A stretch of DNA of 64,000 nt from Gibbula magus (GCA_936450465.1 OW388292.1:30020368-30084367), one strand, 5' to 3'; numbered from the stretch's first letter, positions 33,371 through 46,945 are shown. The notes: generated by a model from the letters alone, not told the origin. Numbers and translations are program-made.

Positions 33371-34285
33371 TCCTTTAACATTATTTATTGTTAACTACAA
33401 TCTGCTATTCATTGACAGGACACGATCACCATGTTCATTTAATTTAATTTTAACGTGGACAAACATCATCCATCATCCATCTGTAAAGTTATTTTTTGTA
33501 ACTATTTCTCTCATGAATTGATTTAAAAAGTTATTGTATTAGATTATAAAACTGATTTGACATGGAATGCTGAACTTTGGCGTCTTCAAGTCTCAAGTGT
33601 CTATTCACTTTTCACACGCAATCAACTACTATATATACGGTCTATTCAGAAAATAACTTTAGGGAAAACTAAGTGCAAGCAAAAATAGGTATGTTTGAAT
33701 TGCAGATAAGTTTGCTATCAAATATTGAAACATTACAACTTAACATCTCTGTTTTGCAGGTGGTTTTGTGAAATTCCTAGGGGCATATATCTTTTTGCCT
33801 GTCCGTATGGTATATGGAACTATTCTTTGGACACTTGGACATCAACAGTTGAATATCTAAATATTGTGTAAGGGTTTTTAAACATTATTTAGACATGATG
33901 AACATGAGCAACTTATTGACATAACTTCTTGCTTTAACCCACAATTGTCCCTATTACCAGAATGTACCTGAATGTACAAGAACTGTACAGGAATCCCATT
34001 TCCCATATTGTTCAACTACATTTATGAATGACAGTTGTGAAATTATTGCATTTCCACCAGGAAAACCATCTGGTGTGTAAAATACATTTAAGTGAAACAA
34101 GTTAAGATTAACCCCTTCAAAATGCACAATAATGAATACCAGAAGGTATTTGTGACGATATGAGGTCAAGCAATAGATCATTTGAGATATAGTTTTGACA
34201 GTAGATTATGCCCAATGTCCTGTCACAATTAACCAAATGACATCAACATGATTATTACACCATCAAGTTATGACTCCCAATGCTA

Positions 34286-34326
34286 TGACGTCAAAATCCT
34301 GATGTCATCATGATACCATGACGTCA
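34286..34326. promoter_or_regulatory. Second cluster of CRE-like palindromes
   Basis: TGACGTCA at 34286, TGATGTCA at 34300 and TGACGTCA at 34319, with neighbouring ATGCTATGACGTCA text like that at 27745. See the cluster at 27753. Confidence 0.4.
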
Positions 34327-35324
34327 TAAACATAATGATTTAGAGTGCTATGACATCACCGCACTGGAAGTATAATGGATGTCACCCAAATGTCCTCTGA
34401 AAATAAATTTATCAAGGCGAATTGATAAACGTTACAAATATTCGAGGCTTGCGGATCTGCTAATTCAGTTTGGATGAATGTCTAAAAAATTCCAGTAATC
34501 ACACAATAAAGGTAACTAACTAAATAAAGTTGAAGGATTTATCTACTTATTTTGTTATCTGTCCTTAGTAGATGGCAAACTGAAGATTATTCGGGAACCA
34601 GCTCTATCATTAGATACTCAGTCAAGTTTTAATAAGTACAGTTTTCAGCTTGTGGTATCAATATTGAACTTTATGTCATTCTGTTAACGAGTTGAAAATT
34701 AATCTCTTATACAATCTTAATAGATCATCCTACACGAATGATAACAGTGATACGAGATAACACTTACATCTATAGATACATGTACCTAACAATACCTGAC
34801 CACATACTGAAATTTGTTTACAGGTTTTCAAGACATTTCAGATGGTTGTAACATCAAGCAGTTAGATATTTTTAGAACTTCAGTTTAACTTTAAGTACAC
34901 GACGGCTACGGTTGCCATGACCGGGAGACACTCCTTGCGTTTCTGTCTACAAATGATTGATCTATCTGTTCGTTAGTTTGGATCAATATTTTTTAATAGT
35001 CAGTAATTACCCAAGACGTAACTAAGTAACTAAGAAACCAACTAACTAAGGTTGAACTTATGTTGAGAAAATACGGATTTATCTACTGATTGGCCATTTA
35101 TCCCTGGTAACAGGTACAATGAGGAAGAATAGGAAGCTAGGTGTATCATTACTGTCAAATTATTTTAACTTAACTTACACGCTGTAACTACAACTTGTAC
35201 TGCGCGAATGCACCTTTATTTTCGGTTGAATAGTGTGTAGTCTACTGGGTATCTATTTTGATTTCATTGATAATGTTAAAAACGCTTTGGTTCAAATTAG
35301 GAGTGTTAAGATAAATACATAAAC

Positions 35325-35690
35325 TCAGGGGTAAAAGAAACAATACCAAAGAATGCAAGATATTATAGTTCACGTGTGATAGATACGACGTATTTAGACA
35401 ATGTCTTGTCAAGACATCAAAACTTAATTCGTAAATTCTGAAACATTATCTCATCATGTTTTATGTCCAAGAAGATAAATTTTACCAAAAATATATTGTA
35501 CTAACATTTCATATTTCATAAAATGTTATCTTAAAAACCAAACATTATTTTCAAAAATACCCATTTGAAATAGCAATTCGTGCACCCAATTGGTGTTTGA
35601 ACAGATATGAAATATTAAGTATCATACTCTCACGAATGAAATTATATCTTTGCGATATATATCCTCATCACAAACATTCAAAATTGACTG
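35325..35690. repeat. Dispersed non-coding repeat, copy 2
   Basis: Partner of 16700-17185. The best conserved part is TTGGTGTTTGAACAGATATG followed by AAATATTAA and ATCATACT. Confidence 0.55.
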
Positions 35691-35927
35691 TATACGGTAT
35701 TTTTCTCCCTGAGTGTAAACGTATCACATTGTTCATTCATTTCCATGTATACCTGAATGTCAAAATGTGATCGGATTGGCAATTAATGTTTTGAAGTCCA
35801 TTATATATGTAAACATATGGGACATACTAACCTGCACGTGTCATGTGCTTGTGTCAACTAGCAGCATTTCTTGATGTATGTATATGGCGCTTGGCGGAGA
35901 AGCTTTATCCAAAATGCAAGTATTCTG

Positions 35928-36099
<172 letters not shown>

Positions 36100-36572
36100 C
36101 TTATTTATTACGACTGAAGCTATTTCTCCTTTCAGTAACACTTTCAAATTACAGTTATAACTAGCCAGAAGTTTATATGAAAAAATGTCACCATTCTGAT
36201 AGTGATGACAGAGACGAGTTATCGTGATGATCTTATCTTTCCCAGACACTTTTTGCATAATAATAGTTTACCTCAAGATCAATGAAAAGGTCAAACATTT
36301 CCTCATACTGTATATACTTAAAATAATTTTTGTTATAATTTCACAGCAAATCTACCGTGAAAAGCTACAATTCAGCATCATAGTATTTCGTACTGTTATC
36401 CGTTATTTATAATTCATAACAAACAATGTTTTCTTTAATTATTTTACAATGTTTCAAGCAATTGAAATGTATAAGATGAATATTTTTGTTAGTAAAAATT
36501 TTCTTAAATTCTTTAAAACTATTCTTGGACCTATATTAGTACATCTAGCTATGCATCTATGCTCAACAATTC

Positions 36573-37935
36573 TATGGGGTGCCAAATGGGACTTTAATCG
36601 CTATTTAGTAAGCTTACTAAATCGAATTAGTAAGCTTACTAATTCAGGCATGTATTTAGTAAGCTTACTTATTCGATTTAGTAAGCTTACGAATTCGATT
36701 TAGTAAGCTTACTAATTCGATTTAGTAAGCTTACTAATTCGATTTAGTAAGCTTACTAATTCGTTTTGAATTAGTAAGCTTGCTAAATGAATTAGTAAGC
36801 TTACTAAATGATTTAGTAAGCTTACTGAATGATTTAGTAAGCTTACTAAATGATTTAGTAAGCTTACTAATTCGCCCGATTTAGTAAGCTTACTAATTCA
36901 TTTAGTAAGCTTACTAATTCATTTAGTAAGCTTACTAATTCATTTAGTAAGCTTACTAATTCATTTAGTAAGCTTACTAATTCATTTAGTAAGCTTACTA
37001 ATTCGATCGATTTAGTAAGCTTACTAATTCATTTAGTAAGCTTACTAATTCATTTCGTAAGCGTACTAAATCAACTGAATTAGTAAGCTTACTAAATCAT
37101 TTTTTTATTTTCCCGCCTTAAACCAAATAATGATTACTCCCTTCAATGCGGTAAAATGGCGGGATAATTTCACACGGTAAAACGTGATGTATAAGTAGTA
37201 GCTTGTGGACGTTCCAAGCAATACTTTACAAAATATAACTGCCAATGTTCTCCCTATAGTGTCTTTAATATGTTCCACTGTTCGCCGCCACAGTTACAGA
37301 AACATTTCACTGCAACGTTCGGCAAAGAGTTTCCGTAGAACATCGGAGTTATCTCCCTTTGCAAACATGAGCCACTGGTTACCGCGCATTTTAAAAACGG
37401 GTTTTTGTCAGTCTCCCCTATTTAATGTGCTTGTTCAAATATTATCTAAGTGATCTACAGTCTAGAATGAACACTGTACGTGTATATAATTATTATTTCA
37501 TCAAAACCTGCCGCTTGTCTGAATAAACCTATGTCCGATCGTTCTTGGGAGCAGTCATTTATTGAGATGTCAACAAACCGGAAATGAATTAGTAAGCTTA
37601 CTAAATCGTGAAACTGAAAGTGATTTAGTAAGCTTACTAAATGAATTAGTAAGCTTACTAATTCATTTAATAAGCTTACTAAATCGTTTCTATTTAGTAA
37701 GCTTACTAAATCGATTAGTAAGCTTACTAAATGAATTAGTAAGGTTACTAATTCATTAAGTAAGCTTACTAAATCGATCACATTAGTAAGCTTGCTAAAT
37801 GCATTAGTAAGCTTACTAAATGAATTAGTAAGCTTACTAAATGATTTAGTAACCTTACTAATTCATTTAGTAAGCTTACTAATTCATTTAGTAAGCTTAC
37901 TAAATAGTGATTAAAGTCCCGTTTGGCACCCCATA
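36573..37935. mobile_element. Foldback element built from a 16-bp palindrome
   Basis: 1,363 bp. Both ends begin TATGGGGTGCCAAA(T/C)GGGAC, with two mismatches over the first ~49 bp of inverted repeat. CAATTC flanks it at 36567-36572 and 37936-37941. Each arm then consists of tandem TTAGTAAGCTTACTAA units, about 22 on the left (36604-37098) and 14 on the right (37586-37905), joined by short linkers such as TTCATT. Each unit is a perfect palindrome with AAGCTT at its centre. The middle, 37100-37584, is unique, has no ORF of note, and contains two inverted TTTCCCGCC/GGCGGGA motifs (near 37111 and 37156). The layout is that of foldback (FB-like) transposons; no transposase is present. Confidence 0.88.
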
Positions 37936-37941
37936 CAATTC

Positions 37942-39924
37942 GCTATTGTAGAGGCAACTTGACTCAAACAAAATATGTTTTTACTGTCTTTACTACATAA
38001 TCTTAGGCAACACTTTTTAAAAATACATAACACATGTTGCGACAAGCAGGATACAATAGCCCTTTCACAAACAAATGATGCCATTAATGTAAAACCTGAT
38101 ACTCGAAAATACTATAGGATTGGTATTAACTTTAAGCTGATGGTGACAATAGAAAAATTTAAAATGTTCAAATAGTGCAGTTAGTTATTCAGATACAGAA
38201 ACGTAGATGACAATATCGTATAATTAATCTAATGATGAAAAAATTATAATCACTGTTTCATTTTACAAATTTGTTTTAACAATTGAAATGAACTTAGTGG
38301 CTCCCAGAGTTTGTTTAATCACCATTAATCCATATTAGTTAGCTATGAGATTCATCAACTCTTAATGTTATTGATCTTTAGCGAGATAAATGAGTAATGG
38401 AAAGAGACCATTATGCTACCACCACTTATTTCATTCTAAAATGGTCATAGACAAATAAACCAAAGCGATTGAAATGAATGATATAACAAGTCAACATCTA
38501 GCTTCTCTGAAGTTTCTGATGTCACATTAAGATCGTAATTCTGCTACCTCACACGTTATATTCACGTCCAGGTTTGAATAAGGAACAGCACATTAGTTTA
38601 ACGTGAGAGTGTTGAAGCACTTTCACAGCTTCAACATAAGCCAAGGGATTGGTTCAGGATATTCCAGCTTCCTGCCAATCACATTTGAACGATACATCAA
38701 CACTTTTTTAGCTTTTTAACTCACAATTTTTAACCTTAAAAGGCAAACTGATTTCACATTTCTACATTAAACGCACTTACCAGTATCTTCACATTTTGCA
38801 GGATGAATCTTAACCTCCTCAATCCAGCAGTTAATCAGGTGGATTTCAATCACTCATCTTCACCGAAACATTTTTTTCATAACTGTGTTACTGTTGTATG
38901 GATGCAAAAAATTAATTTAAAAAGTTTAATCGATCAAATACTATGCTTATGAACAATCGTTTGCTGATAATAGTTAAATGCAATGTTAATGAAAAATAAA
39001 TAAGAACTATTGACATGATTAAGTTTTAAAGCCAGTTTGTACAGTAATACAGTTAGTGTACAAACAACAAACTGCAACTAATAACAACATGGTTGTTTGT
39101 ATGACATAAAAATAACAAAAAAACACTAAACACATTCAATCAGTGTTGCATCATAAATTATTATTATTTTAAATAAATGATTATAATTGGCATTTTAAAA
39201 TCTCCAAGAGCAAAGTAAATTCCCTCCCCGGTGTTGGTATCCATGTTGAACGTCAACAATATGATCTTCCTCTTTCTGCCAGCCCTCTTACATCTAGTGA
39301 GGATATGGAGGAGCAAATGACTCTTGATTAATGATGACATGCTTTTAGGCGCCAGGGAATCAATATCCATGAAATATGTATGTGGTGATTGATTTGATTA
39401 GTTTGATGTGTTTGATCTCAACTTTGCTTCTATGGCTTGGGTGCTCTATATGAGTTGTAATATGATATATGTGAGGACTTTAAGGAACGTGTAACTTGGG
39501 TACATGGCTTGTCGTTGACAAAATAATAATCAGTGGTCGACTTCTGTGATTGCAATATACAATGCTAAAGTAAGTATGACAGTGATTCTGGACAATTAGT
39601 CAACTAAGTGACATTTAAGTTATTTTCAAGTTGAATTTGCTCCAATCTGTCTGCTCATGTAAATACAATGCTTAACTGCATTTAGCACAGGTAGTGACAT
39701 TAAATTGTGTATGAATATTGTGCAAAACTTTGCTTATTGATGAAGTCGTTACTGCACATGGTTCCGTCTGAAAGTCCACAGATGAAGGTGAAGATGAAAG
39801 GTGATGCAGTTCATTGATATACAATGTAGTATGTGCATGTCCGACTGCAGTGTCCACCGGGAGACTTTATAAAGGGAAGGGGCAACGGCCGAGGGGATGA
39901 CCATACCATGGAGAATTGTGTAAT
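37942..39924. other. Gene-free stretch
   Basis: No gene seen. 39320-39420 resembles 43880-43980 (ATGACATGCTTT…AATATCCATG(A/G)AAT…GATTTGATTAG), another diverged piece of the duplicated family. Confidence 0.45.
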
Positions 39925-39936
39925 CACCGGAGGAGA

Positions 39937-40230
39937 GGTGAGGTGAGGTGAGTTGGGGTTTTAACGTCGCTTTCAAGAGTATTTCACTTATATCCCGGCT
40001 GCTAGTATTATGGCAGGGAGAAAGCCCGCAACGCCATGTGGCTATGCTTTGCGGTGAAACCTGCGAGCATCGACTGGAAGTAGTGGTATTACGCTGAAAT
40101 TCAGTGTAGCATTGCACCCAAACCTTACTGCATGTAGAACAGTTCTCTACTGCAGACAAAGTAGCCGTGCCCCTGGCGGGATTCGAACCCCGGACCCCCG
40201 AACGCGCTAACCACTGCGCTAGCCCGCCCC
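39937..40230 (-). mobile_element. tRNA-derived SINE, copy 1
   Basis: A 294-bp insertion between two copies of CACCGGAGGAGA (39925-39936 and 40231-40242). On the minus strand it starts G-rich, then A box TAGCGCAGTGG and B box GGTTCGAATCC (40179-40189, complement), a body of about 200 bp, and a 3' end GCGACGTTAAAACCCCAACT with a (CTCAC)n tail. Pol III transcription from the internal promoter is expected. Its close relatives lie at 46639 and 55111. Confidence 0.92.
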
Positions 40231-40242
40231 CACCGGAGGAGA

Positions 40243-41414
40243 ATGTACGGTACTGATGGTTATGTAGAAGGGAAAACTTAAAACTTAAACTCAAAACTGA
40301 AATAAAATTTAGTCAGTAAAAAAGTGTACATAGGGATTAATTACAATATAGGTCTAGTAATTAAAACATAAATTGAAGAGCGTAGTAACAATATCAGTAA
40401 ACCCAATACTATGTTCATACCAACTTGAGCTACTATCAATGTGTGAATGTCTAAGCACTGCATGCAATCATAGATTGTCATGAGACTCATGATCAAAGAC
40501 ATTTAACGATCTTTTCCATAATGCATCCAAAAGAATATACAGAATTTTTTCATTTATAGGCACTTCTCTGATTCGACTTGTACTTGTACTTGTACTTGTA
40601 CTTAACAGCAAGAAAAAAGTCGAACTTTCTCTACATATCAGATCCTGCGGTTTCCTATTCAAGACATGTAATGCTGCATATACAGTGGGACAAATGTGCT
40701 GCTTGAATTATTCATAACCGAAATAGTATAATGTCATTGAAGTGATAATGCTAAAAGTTTAATGTATCTAAGATGTACGTTGTGCCTTAAGGAAACCAAG
40801 CTGGTAAATTAGTTAGCGATTGCAAACGTAAAACATTTTAAATCCATTTTAAGGAGAAAACGTGTTGTTTAGATTGATACCAGAGTAATGTGACGGCACA
40901 AGTTCAAATTAATATTTACATGTATAGCTGAAAAACAAACCCAGACACATTATCACATGTTCTGTTTTCTTTTTGAATATGTTCTGGACATAAAGGAACT
41001 TGGTTTGTAAATAGTTTGAAATGAGTTATATTTCTTGCGTCTACGGATACATAATTTCATATAAATGCATTTCATTTTAATATTACAATATTCGGTAGTC
41101 CCTAGTAGTAAGTATATGGGTGTTTAAGTTTACATTTGTTTTAAATAGAAATGTAGATGGTGATGGTGTGGTTTCGTTTGAGTAAATTGAAACGGAAAAA
41201 AAATCATCCACTGTGTTTCATGTTCCCAAGACACAATTGTTTACCAGGAAATATATAGTAAGATATGATATTTGTTACTGCTTTGGCATTTCCTTTTTTG
41301 CTCAATTGCTGTAATGGCATATACGAATCTTAGACGTGAAAATTATGTTACTTTTTTAAAATTCAATACAGAATATGAAATATATCTCAGTAACAGAGCA
41401 TACAACATCATCTA
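40243..41414. other. Gene-free stretch
   Basis: Contains a small (ACTTGT)n run at 40576-40603. Nothing else is recognised. Confidence 0.45.
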
Positions 41415-42030
41415 ATTATACACCCGCTACGACGTAGTCGGGGATATATAGCGCTCTGCGTGTCCGTCCGTCCGTGTGTGCGTGTGTGCGTGTGTGCGTG
41501 TGTGCGTGCGTGCATGCGTCCGAAATCGTTTCCGAAGCATATTTAAAAAAACTATATGACTTGTAAACTTCAAATTTGGTATGGAAGTAACCAATATGGT
41601 GATGTCGTGCCTTTTAGGGGTCTCGACTCCAAGGTTAAAATAATTTTTGAACTACCAGGTATTTGACTTGGAAACTTCAATTTTGGTATGGTAATAACCT
41701 ATATGATGCTATTGTGCCCTTTAGGAGTCCCGAGGTCCAACTAATTTTGTAAATGTTGTCATTTGTGTCATTTCTGCAGCATAACTAAAAAACTATGCAA
41801 CTTGAAAACTTAAATTTGGATGATGCCTACCTATATGGTATTGTTGTGCCTTTTATTGGTTTGAACTCCACGGTTCAAGTAATTTCAAAAAATATTTTCA
41901 TTAAAACAGATCATTGTTATTCATTGACATGACTGACTAGATTATATTTTCCAATTTATTTATACTGTATGAAGGCGATCAAACTACAGGCGGGTGTATG
42001 TGAGGTGCGCTCACTTTTGCCTTGTTGTTT
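41415..42030. repeat. GTCC-type interspersed element with internal tandem units
   Basis: Short inverted ends ATACACCCGC (41418-41427) and GCGGGTGTAT (41990-41999). A GTCCGTCC/GTGTGTGC microsatellite (41461-41515) follows the left end. Then come three diverged units of 105-134 bp, each starting ACTTG(T/G)AAACTTCAAATTTGG-like and containing TTGTGCC(T/C)TTTA. It is non-coding and resembles in plan the elements at 45955 and 56905. Confidence 0.65.
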
Positions 42031-42769
42031 TTGCAATTTAATGTTCGCTAATATTGCCACTTGACGTTAATTGAGTTGATAAAGGCATTTCGAATTAATG
42101 CATTAGACCCGAAGGTATTTAGCTCTTGAAACTTCAACCTGTTGCATTAGATCTGCATATCCTAGAAGATAAATCATCTGTGCGCTCAAGGATAAACATG
42201 TTACATACAACACTTGCTAAACATTAAACTAGAGGGATTTAAAGCTTCTCCATTTATGCACTTTTTCAACACCTTTAAAGGTTAGAGAGACTCGATGATG
42301 CTTAATATCCTCGATCTTTCAAACAGAGAATCAAAGCAATTTTGCAATCAACTTAAGTCAAATGAAGCCAGTCTAGGTGTTGCGAGAGAACTGTGATGAT
42401 GGTCAGTTAAGCAAGACAATTATTGCCAACAAGCAAGTACAATATCCATATCCATTTGTCATTTTCAGTAGAAAGTACATGTATATGCAGTACGAACTAA
42501 AAATTGTATTTCCAATTGTAGCATTTTTTAATCCATAGATTTGGTAATCAAAACCACAATACAGAATGGAAAACTTGGAGAAGAGAGTAAGAGACATGTA
42601 TCTGTAAGTTTTCCACACTGTATTACATGTTCCTACAGAGAAGACAAATCGGTTTAAATTACCATAGAAAGTATTACTTGACTTTTTTTCGAAGACGTCA
42701 CAAGGACATTTCAATTCATGACACTATAGCATAACCTATCTTAAAGTGTTTTCTAGAACACTCATGAGA

Positions 42770-43100
42770 GAGATCCTCTTACTATAACATTTTTACATGA
42801 TGGTTATGCTATATGTAGTTAGACTTTACGGACGGAGGTTACCATGACCAAAATCACTTTACTCATTCGTTGCATTCTTGTCTACAAGAGCTTGAGTTGT
42901 CTGCTGAAATAGTTTGGATCAATGTCTTAAAATAGCTAGTTCTCAAACGAGATAGTAAATAAATAAGGTGAAACTAATTGAGAGATTACCGATATATCTA
43001 CTGATTTGGATTTGATCTATTCTCTGGAGCAGACCTGTACAATGAAGATTGGTTCGGTACCAGCTGAATCTTTAACGAATCTTTCAACTATGTGTCCATT
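42770..43100. repeat. Third copy of a duplicated segment
   Basis: Matches 34900-35140 and 59940-60150: GGTTACCATGACC, TCTACAAGAG, TTTGGATCAATGTCTT, AAATAGC, ATCTACTGATTTGG and GTACAATGAAGA occur in the same order. No ORF is conserved. Confidence 0.6.
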
Positions 43101-45954
43101 ATCGACAATGGAGGAAACTGTAAGCTACTGAATATACATTAAGATTTCTGTGAAATGGTAAAAATAACTGTCGATGTTTATCTTTGTTTAAAATTTACAA
43201 ATATATAATGTATTAAGTGTTTCTTTTTCAAATTAAAAAAAAACTTCTTTGATAGGATGTCTATCAAATCTGGTGATGTGCAGTATGGTGAAGGGGCATT
43301 TGATGTAACTTCTCGTTTGTGGTGTAAAACCTGATCTTCAATTGCATAACTTGAAGTCAAACTTACTTTGTGTGTAGATTTCATTGATGAATGAAGAAAC
43401 ACTCTAAAATGATAACATACCATACATATTAGGTCAATAGGATAATAGGCCTAATGGGATATCTTAAGAAAAGATAATATTTTATGAAAAAAAGCGATGC
43501 AGGTACCATTTGTCAATTTTTCAAAAACATACTGACATCTTAAAAGATTTGAATGTATCCACGAGAAAAACGAATAGTATTGTATTGAAATAGTAGTATC
43601 CTATTGTATATGCAATGCCTGTACAAATGGTATTATGGAACAAAAGGCAAATAGGGAGCGAAGTGGAAGTGGTCACCCCCAGGTCAACACAATGCAATTA
43701 CATAACATGCAGACACTGGACTCACAGCCAGTAAAATTTATATGTTAGATGTTGTTTTTCCTACAATTAATTATTTTTCTATACTGGAGAAGAAGATGAA
43801 AATAGGTGTAGTGTCACAATCTCATGTAGCTACTTTTATAGTCCTATGCTATCACCAGTCATCACCAGTCATGTTGATAAATTGTGACATGCTTTGATGG
43901 ACCTTAAAGTAAATATCCATGGAATGTGTATAGAACGTTTGATTTGATTAGCCTAGTATTTTTATGTGTTTCAACTCCGAGTGATTTACAAATATAGTGA
44001 TATGGTAACTTATCAGTCAACAGTAACTTAAGAGAGAAACAGAAGGCGAAACTGCAATATTGACACTTGGACAGAGAAACTATTATTTTTACACACTGCT
44101 GACAGACTACATTGTAGCAGCATGTGTAATGGAAGCTTAACAAAAACACACAAAGAAACAGGTAGAGATATTTATCATAATCTTACAATACCCAATGTCC
44201 ATGCTGATAATACTTTAGTTACTTCTGTCCGCTGAAAACGAACTCATCAGTCAAAATGAAACTTTGTAAATACAGACACATTAGCGAATATTGGAAAAAT
44301 CACTATTCACAAGTGCAATTGAACAAATACATTCTCACGGACTTTTCAAATCTATAATCTATTCCCTAAATAAATCTGATCAATACAAACAGCCTGAAAC
44401 AAGAAAACGTGCATCCGACGAAAGACTTTCTTCTGAAGTTGGTCTGATCTTAACCATAAGCAGACAGTTATTTTTAAGGATATTATTTTCTATCAACAAT
44501 TAGTTGCGTTTCAAATGATTGTCATTTCATAAAACTTGTTTGTACATACTTGTAAGAAGATATTATTATTCACTTCACTTATAAAAAATACCAAATTTTA
44601 CGTTTGAAATTTGAAGGATTTGTTCCCTAACAAAATGCATTGCTGAAAGTAAGTTTCTTCTTTACTTTGTAAATCTATATCCACTCAGTCAACAAACTGC
44701 ATTGCTTCTTTACTTTGTAAATTTGTGTCGACTCGATGAAGCTTATCTGTCAAAATCAAATCTAAAATCTAACAACAACACAAACTGAAAACAAAATCTA
44801 ATGCAGACATATGCAGGCATAAAAAACACTTTCTATATGTGAAAACAAAACATCTTAAGAACGTTCATCTTTACACACATCTCTGACGCGATTTGCACAG
44901 TTCAAATAACCCCCAGCAAGATAACATTCTGTACATGTGTCAATCAACTAAAATCTGTCTCCTGATATTTGATCTTACGATTTCCTTCTCAAGTTCTGAG
45001 CTACATTAATATTTGAACACTGCGAACGAAAAGGGATATATGCCCTTAGGACATCAGTATAATCGACTTGTATAATAGAATGTTTTCAGAATAATTAAGC
45101 TTTTATACATAATTTTAACATACCCTTAATGTCAGTCATGCCTACTCAACTAACCTATTTAATATAATCAATGAGTGTCGAATAAACTATCGGGCAAAAG
45201 AAACTTGTGTTATATACATGTAACGACTCTAATAAAACAAAAAAACCTGGTAGAAGTTTTCAATAAAGTGCATGTATTACTGCCTTCATTTCTTAAAATA
45301 CTGGTACCCTAATATCTGTTGTGTAGTTTAAATAACAAGTCTTTCACTCTAGAATTTAAAAGTCAGTGGGATGAACAAAAGTTCAGACATTAATTATGTT
45401 TTTTATCATTTAATCCATTTGTAAACTTTGTAACATTAGTACAAAACTTGTGTTCTAACGAATAATAAAAGCAGTTTTGAGCGAAAATTACAAAATGTTA
45501 CTGGCAACCTCTTGCAGTTGTTATAGTATTAATGCAAACGTTGCACTGACTCTTGTTCATTAACAGGAGGATGTGGTTGGACACTTACACGTTATACTGT
45601 GTTTCTCAATCATTGATAAGCTCTGACATTAAAAAATACTATAAAACTTAAAATGTACATGCTTGTCCGACGTTCTCATTCCAATATGACAAATTCCACC
45701 TGTCCAAGGTCGCCGTGTGCATGTCTTCAGACCGACATGCGGACTAATGGTATTCGTTGTCCATTACGTCACTTAAAGACAGCGTTGGTGGTTGGCAAAC
45801 GTAAATAGATGTGCTCCTGCATGAAGCCAATTACAGAGACCATTGTTATTTCCATTCTTGTCTTGTCCAATATACCCCCTACCAGGCTGTATTGTGACAA
45901 CACATTGCCAATACAAAATTAGGAACAATGTCGATTTTACTAGCATTGGTATAC
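43101..45954. other. Gene-free stretch
   Basis: No gene recognised. A small duplication (TTCTTTACTTTGTAAAT, twice near 44652 and 44706) and a CGGGCAAAAGAAAC motif near 45191, like the terminus of the MITE at 62966, are the only signals. Confidence 0.4.
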
Positions 45955-46460
45955 GTTGCCCAGGGGGGTTATTGTCGTGGCGCAGCCCGTCTGTCCGTCT
46001 GTCCGTCCCGAACATGGTACTTGGGTTAGAAATCAACTCCAACAGTTTTTGACCAATCTTTCTGAAACTTTACACATGCTTCGGATGTACATCGGTGATA
46101 CGCATGATACGTTCTTTCTTGGGATTAATTTGTTTTAGAGTTATGGCCCTTGACTCAGTTTTCCGATTTCAGACTTGCAGTAACTTTTAATTGGTCAGCA
46201 TTTGAAAATGTTATGTTTTCAATGTCACACACTGAGGTTATTACCTTTGATCTTGGGACCTTGACCTTGATGTAGGATTCATTTTTGAGAAACAACCATG
46301 GCAATATTTTTTTTATTGAATGATGATAGGCCTTCGATATTTGATATGCTTATTTATTTTTATTAGGTCATTAAATTACCCTTACATTTAAACTGCTTGT
46401 TTTGAGGATAAGGAACTCGCGGTTTTTTGTGCTCTCAGAGCACTCTTGTTGTTTCAACGA
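45955..46460. repeat. GTCC-type interspersed element, second example
   Basis: Starts GGGGGGTTATTGTCGTGGCG, then GTCTGTCCGTCTGTCCGTCC, then non-coding text, and ends GTGCTCTCAGAGCACTCTTG, a 7-bp stem (GTGCTCT/AGAGCAC). It contains GACCTTGACCTTGATG (46258-46273), two overlapping TCAAGGTCA-type nuclear-receptor half-sites. Confidence 0.6.
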
Positions 46461-46558
46461 TTACCCACGTCTCTCTCGTGTGACGTTTGTAAGATTTGAA
46501 GTTTTGTTTTGTAACATTTGGCTGAAGTGATAAGTTGTTATGAGTTTCAATGCTAGCG

Positions 46559-46595
46559 GAAGCGGCGTTCAACTCATTCAACTCACTCACTCACT
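46559..46595 (+). mobile_element. 37-bp retroposon tail with 11-bp target duplication
   Basis: GAAGCGGCGTTCAACTCATT… ending in (CTCA)n, framed by CAATGCTAGCG at 46548-46558 and 46596-46606. It is the 3' end of the same family as 53330, 59090 and 60565, here on the plus strand. Confidence 0.8.
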
Positions 46596-46638
46596 CAATG
46601 CTAGCGATTGGTGCAATTCCAGAACCAAAACATAAGGA

Positions 46639-46945
46639 GGTGAGATGAGTTGAGTTGGGGTTTAACGCCGCTTTCAAGATATTTCACTTATATCGCGGCT
46701 GCTAGTATTATGGCAGGGAGAAAGCCGCAACGCCATGTGGCTATGCATTGCGGTGAAACCTGCGAGCATCGGCTGGAACTAGCGAACCATCGGTGGCACT
46801 ACGCTGAAATTCAGTGTAGCATTGCACCCAAACCTTACTGCATGTACAGTTCTCTACTGCAGACAAAGTTGCCGTGCCCCTGGGGGGTTCGAACCCCTGA
46901 CCTCTTGATCCGAAGCCGAACGCGCTAACCACTGCGCTATCCCCC

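Larger units (their letters stand above)
30150..35200. repeat. Large non-coding duplicated block, copy A
   Basis: Collinear with 51.95-60.2 kb. Matched anchors include 30600-30780 with 52495-52660 (CTTGACACTAGCACTTTG, CACGGATTACTTACC), 31900-32450 with 54760-55620, 32960-33180 with 55740-55930, 33405-33480 with 56025-56100, 33960-34110 with 59290-59430, and 34530-35170 with 59500-60190. No reading frame is conserved between copies. Copy A alone carries the hairpin MITE at 30999. It lacks the SINE and the GGTCA-rich array that copy B carries. Confidence 0.8.

Noticed and set aside
37455..37781. Leu/Val/Ser repeat ORF resembling a coiled coil, with a similar ORF on the other strand
   Set aside because: Arises from the 16-bp palindromic unit, which reads similarly on both strands; no independent coding evidence.
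40179..40222. Possible tRNA gene (A and B boxes)
   Set aside because: Head of a SINE with target duplication; does not continue into a full cloverleaf gene, and relatives occur at 46.9 and 55.4 kb.
39749..40294. 181-aa minus-strand ORF
   Set aside because: Mostly a read through the tRNA-SINE; similar ORFs appear over the other SINE copies.
43496..43632. Possible small inverted repeat (TACCATTTGT / ACAAATGGTA)
   Set aside because: Only about 10 bp matches and there is no target duplication; could be chance in AT-rich DNA.
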